Below are positions 6,433 to 8,535 of a stretch of 8,535 bases of DNA, piece by piece. The notes beneath the pieces were generated by a model that saw only the letters and a program-made list of their open reading frames with translations, was not told where the DNA came from and searched no databases. Position 1 is the first letter of the stretch. Every line of letters begins with the position of its first letter. The stretch comes from Halieaceae bacterium (GTDB taxonomy: Bacteria; Pseudomonadota; Gammaproteobacteria; Pseudomonadales; Halieaceae): assembly GCA_011524755.1 (NCBI GenBank), contig WTJR01000105.1, positions 1-8,535 of the forward strand, written 5' to 3'. A program made the translations under genes and the position numbers.

Positions 6433-7218
6433 ATGGCACACCGCATCGATTTTGAGAGCTTATTCTCGCTAGAAGGGCGCGTTGCGCTGATCTCAGGCGC
6501 ATCAAGTGGACTGGGTGAGCACTTCGCTCAGGTGCTGTCGGGCGCAGGTGCACATGTTGTTGTTGCCGCGCGACGTGCAGATAAGTTGACGTCGCTGGTG
6601 CAAATGCTACGCGATCGGGGCGGGAAGGCAGACGCCATCACCATGGACGTCACGTCGCGGGAAAGTGTTCGGGACGCGTTTGAGGCCTTTGATGCACAGT
6701 TTTCTCAGCTCGATATCCTGGTAAATAACGCAGGTATTGCCAATCCACCCCTGCGTTTTGTCGATGCGACGGAAGACGATTGGGGCCCTGTTCTTGACGT
6801 TAACCTCACTGGTGCATGGCGCGTTGCGCAAGAGGCGGCGCGACGCATGAAGCAGCAGCGCAGTGGCAACATTGTGAATACGGGGTCTATTTACAGCCAT
6901 GTGTCCGGTACTCATAAAGCCGATTACAACGTGTCAAAAGTCGCGATAGATCAGCTCACCAAAAATATGGCGCTTGAACTCGCACGCTCGGGGGTCCGGG
7001 TGAATTCGCTATGTCCTGGCTATTTCGAGACGGCGATCAACGAAAAGGAGTTTGCGACAGAGCAAGGCCGAGCCTATATACAGCGGCTCGTGCCGCAGCG
7101 GACCGGCGAGTACCATGAATTGACGGGACCACTGCTGCTTCTTGTCAGCGGCGCAGGTTCGTACGTCAATGGCGCATCGCTCGTGGTGGACGGGGGCTCG
7201 GTGCTCAGTCCTGTGTAA
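6433..7218 (+). CDS. Classical short-chain dehydrogenase/reductase (SDR), substrate unknown
   Basis: A soluble NAD(P)-dependent oxidoreductase of 261 residues, the normal length for classical SDRs. Seen in order: the Rossmann glycine motif SGASSGLG (21-28), AARR (46-49) after the second strand, where basic residues suggest preference for NADP(H), the D72-V73 adenine contact, NNAG (98-101), N124, the catalytic serine S152, and YxxxK with Y165 and K169. CPGYFET (194-200) follows and the protein ends in the usual VVDGGS block. I take the ATG at 6433, six bases after GGA, rather than the in-frame TTG at 6418, because the region before LEGRVALI is then a normal length. It resembles FabG-like and 3-hydroxyacyl/alcohol dehydrogenases, but no specific substrate can be read. 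It is 51 bp after sohB and 109 bp before an acyl-CoA dehydrogenase, which hints at lipid or acyl-CoA work. Confidence 0.9.
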   Translation: MAHRIDFESLFSLEGRVALISGASSGLGEHFAQVLSGAGAHVVVAARRADKLTSLVQMLRDRGGKADAITMDVTSRESVRDAFEAFDAQFSQLDILVNNAGIANPPLRFVDATEDDWGPVLDVNLTGAWRVAQEAARRMKQQRSGNIVNTGSIYSHVSGTHKADYNVSKVAIDQLTKNMALELARSGVRVNSLCPGYFETAINEKEFATEQGRAYIQRLVPQRTGEYHELTGPLLLLVSGAGSYVNGASLVVDGGSVLSPV

Positions 7219-7327
7219 TCTCTCAGCTTGCACCAGTATTAAGAGAAAAGACCCATAAAAACAAAGTGATACGGCTCCAATTTAAAAGCAGTTAGCGGCA
7301 AATAACAGCGGCAATACGGTCAATTCT
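7219..7327 (+). promoter_or_regulatory. Leader of the acyl-CoA dehydrogenase gene
   Basis: A 109-bp A-rich gap that could carry a promoter for the dehydrogenase. AGCGGCAA occurs twice (7294-7301 and 7307-7314), a 13-bp period, a possible but unproven regulator site. TTGCAC at 7228 has no -10 at good spacing. No strong hairpin terminator for the SDR gene is visible. Confidence 0.3.
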
Positions 7328-8535
7328 ATGTATGAACACAGCAAGACATCACAAGATTTAGCAGCACGATTGCAGCGCTTTATGGATGCGCATATCTATC
7401 CAAACGAAGAGGCCTACGCACATCAGCTGAAGACCGCTGAAAATCGCTTCGCTCCGTTGCCCTTGATGGATGAGCTAAAACTTAAGGCGAAAGAGGCGGG
7501 CTTGTGGAATCTCTTTGTCCCTGAGGAGCATGCTGAGTACTGCGATCATGGTGGTCTGTCGTTTTTCGATTACGCGCCACTGGCCGAGATCATGGGACGG
7601 GTGATCTGGTGTCCAGAGGTCTTTAACTGCAATGCGCCCGATACCGGAAACATGGAAGTTTTCATGAACTACGCGACTGAGGCTCAGCAGCGTGAGTGGC
7701 TTGATCCACTGCTAGCCGGAGACATCCGGTCATCCTACGCCATGACAGAGCCTCAGGTTGCCTCTAGCGACGCTACCAATGTTGAGCTTCGAATTGAAAA
7801 GGACGGCAATGAGTGGGTTCTCAATGGTCATAAGTGGTTCATAACCAACGCCATGTACGAGCGAACCAAGATTCTTATCGTTATGGGAAAGTCGGATCCC
7901 GAGAATCCAAGCCGACATTTACAGCAGTCACAGATACTGGTTCCCAAGGATACGCCCGGCGTGACGCTCGTGAGACCGCTCACAACACTAGGCTACGACG
8001 ACGCGCCGATAGGGCATGCAGAAATCATATTCGAAAACGTTCGTGTGCCGTACGAGAACATCCTACTTGGCGAGGGCAGGGGGTTTGAAATTGCGCAGGG
8101 ACGATTGGGACCGGGCCGAATGCATCACTGTATGCGCCTTATTGGCGCAGCGCAGCGCTCGCTCGAGCTTGCCTGCCAACGTGCGAACAGCCGAACCACC
8201 TTTGGCCGATTACTCAGCAAACACCAGAGCGTCCGTGAGGACATCTCTAAATGTTTCTCAGAGATCGAGATGGCACGCCTGCTGTTGCTGAAAGCCTGTC
8301 ATAAGATCGATACGCAGGGCGTTCCTGCGTCCGTCGATATGATTGCAGCAACCAAAACTACGATTCCATTCCTGGTGCAGAAGGTGATCGATCGGTGTAT
8401 GCAAATACACGGGGCAGGGGGGCTGACTGAAGACTATATGATGGCTGAAGCTTACAACTACGCGCGCTGGTGTCGTCAGGCGGATGGTCCAGATCAGGTG
8501 CACCAGATGGCTCTCGGAAAGCAGATTATTGACCG
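7328..8535 (+). CDS. ACAD10/11-like acyl-CoA dehydrogenase, C-terminus outside window
   Basis: FAD-dependent acyl-CoA dehydrogenase, oxidising acyl-CoA to 2-enoyl-CoA with electron transfer flavoprotein as usual acceptor. The frame is open from ATG 7328 to the edge, 402 full codons; family members are a little over 400 residues, so only a few are missing. N-terminal helical domain about 1-135; the flavin/substrate segment YAMTEPQVASSDATN (137-151), whose VASSDATN form is typical of the ACAD10/ACAD11 branch; NGHKWFITN (166-174); RTTFGRLLSKHQ (289-300); QIHGAGGLTED (359-369); and ADGPDQVH (385-392), in the region where the ACAD catalytic acid and FAD contacts lie. No good Shine-Dalgarno precedes the ATG; the next in-frame ATG (7382) would remove part of the first helix. 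In bacteria this branch is often encoded beside an aminoglycoside-phosphotransferase-like kinase, which may lie downstream. Chain-length specificity cannot be read. Confidence 0.93.
   Translation, partial: MYEHSKTSQDLAARLQRFMDAHIYPNEEAYAHQLKTAENRFAPLPLMDELKLKAKEAGLWNLFVPEEHAEYCDHGGLSFFDYAPLAEIMGRVIWCPEVFNCNAPDTGNMEVFMNYATEAQQREWLDPLLAGDIRSSYAMTEPQVASSDATNVELRIEKDGNEWVLNGHKWFITNAMYERTKILIVMGKSDPENPSRHLQQSQILVPKDTPGVTLVRPLTTLGYDDAPIGHAEIIFENVRVPYENILLGEGRGFEIAQGRLGPGRMHHCMRLIGAAQRSLELACQRANSRTTFGRLLSKHQSVREDISKCFSEIEMARLLLLKACHKIDTQGVPASVDMIAATKTTIPFLVQKVIDRCMQIHGAGGLTEDYMMAEAYNYARWCRQADGPDQVHQMALGKQIID

Noticed and set aside
5958..6446. 162-codon minus-strand open frame opposite sohB
   Set aside because: Lies opposite the conserved SohB peptidase domain; its serine-rich composition is what the complement of this coding sequence gives.
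7228..7259. TTGCAC ... CATAAA as a promoter for the acyl-CoA dehydrogenase
   Set aside because: Spacing is 20 bp and the -10 is poor, so it does not meet a reasonable standard.

Overview
This looks like an ordinary stretch of chromosome from a gammaproteobacterium, with no sign of a mobile element or defence locus. NhaB, SohB, NudC, a YafS-type protein and the gloB-yafS-rnhA-dnaQ gene order are all typical of Gammaproteobacteria. The divergence from enteric sequences and the lipid-type oxidoreductases at the right end would suit a marine, aerobic member such as a Halieaceae/Cellvibrionales relative. That finer placement is inference only.

Left block (1-2712): gloB, a glyoxalase II whose 3' end runs off the window, reads leftward. 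Facing away from it is a compact rightward run: a YafS-like methyltransferase, rnhA (RNase HI, overlapping it by 14 bp) and dnaQ (Pol III epsilon proofreading subunit, starting 1 bp after rnhA). The run removes RNA from RNA:DNA hybrids and proofreads replication. Its pairing with a methylglyoxal-detoxification gene is a conserved neighbourhood whose logic is unclear. In E. coli, as I recall it, rnhA is flipped and diverges from dnaQ; here the two are co-directional and nearly abutting.

Middle (2698-4448): nhaB, a Na+/H+ antiporter, reads leftward and converges on dnaQ. The ends are only 18 bp apart and share a 9-bp perfect hairpin that contains the dnaQ stop codon and has T-runs on both sides, so it is probably a bidirectional terminator. 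A 212-bp divergent region separates nhaB from nudC.

Right block (4449-8535): nudC (NADH pyrophosphatase / NAD-RNA decapping), sohB (S49 membrane peptidase, TTG start), a classical SDR oxidoreductase, and an ACAD10/11-like acyl-CoA dehydrogenase cut by the right edge near its C-terminus. nudC-sohB-SDR are spaced 43-51 bp apart and could be co-transcribed. The dehydrogenase follows a 109-bp gap and may begin a fatty-acid or acyl-CoA catabolic cluster.

Every base lies in a recognisable gene or in a gap of at most 212 bp. I found no rRNA, tRNA, CRISPR array, IS element or phage gene. I do not see a new system. The points worth a second look are small: a methyltransferase without the glycine-rich SAM loop, a NudC signature variant, the shared hairpin, a palindrome in the nhaB leader, and a 13-bp duplication across the sohB stop.
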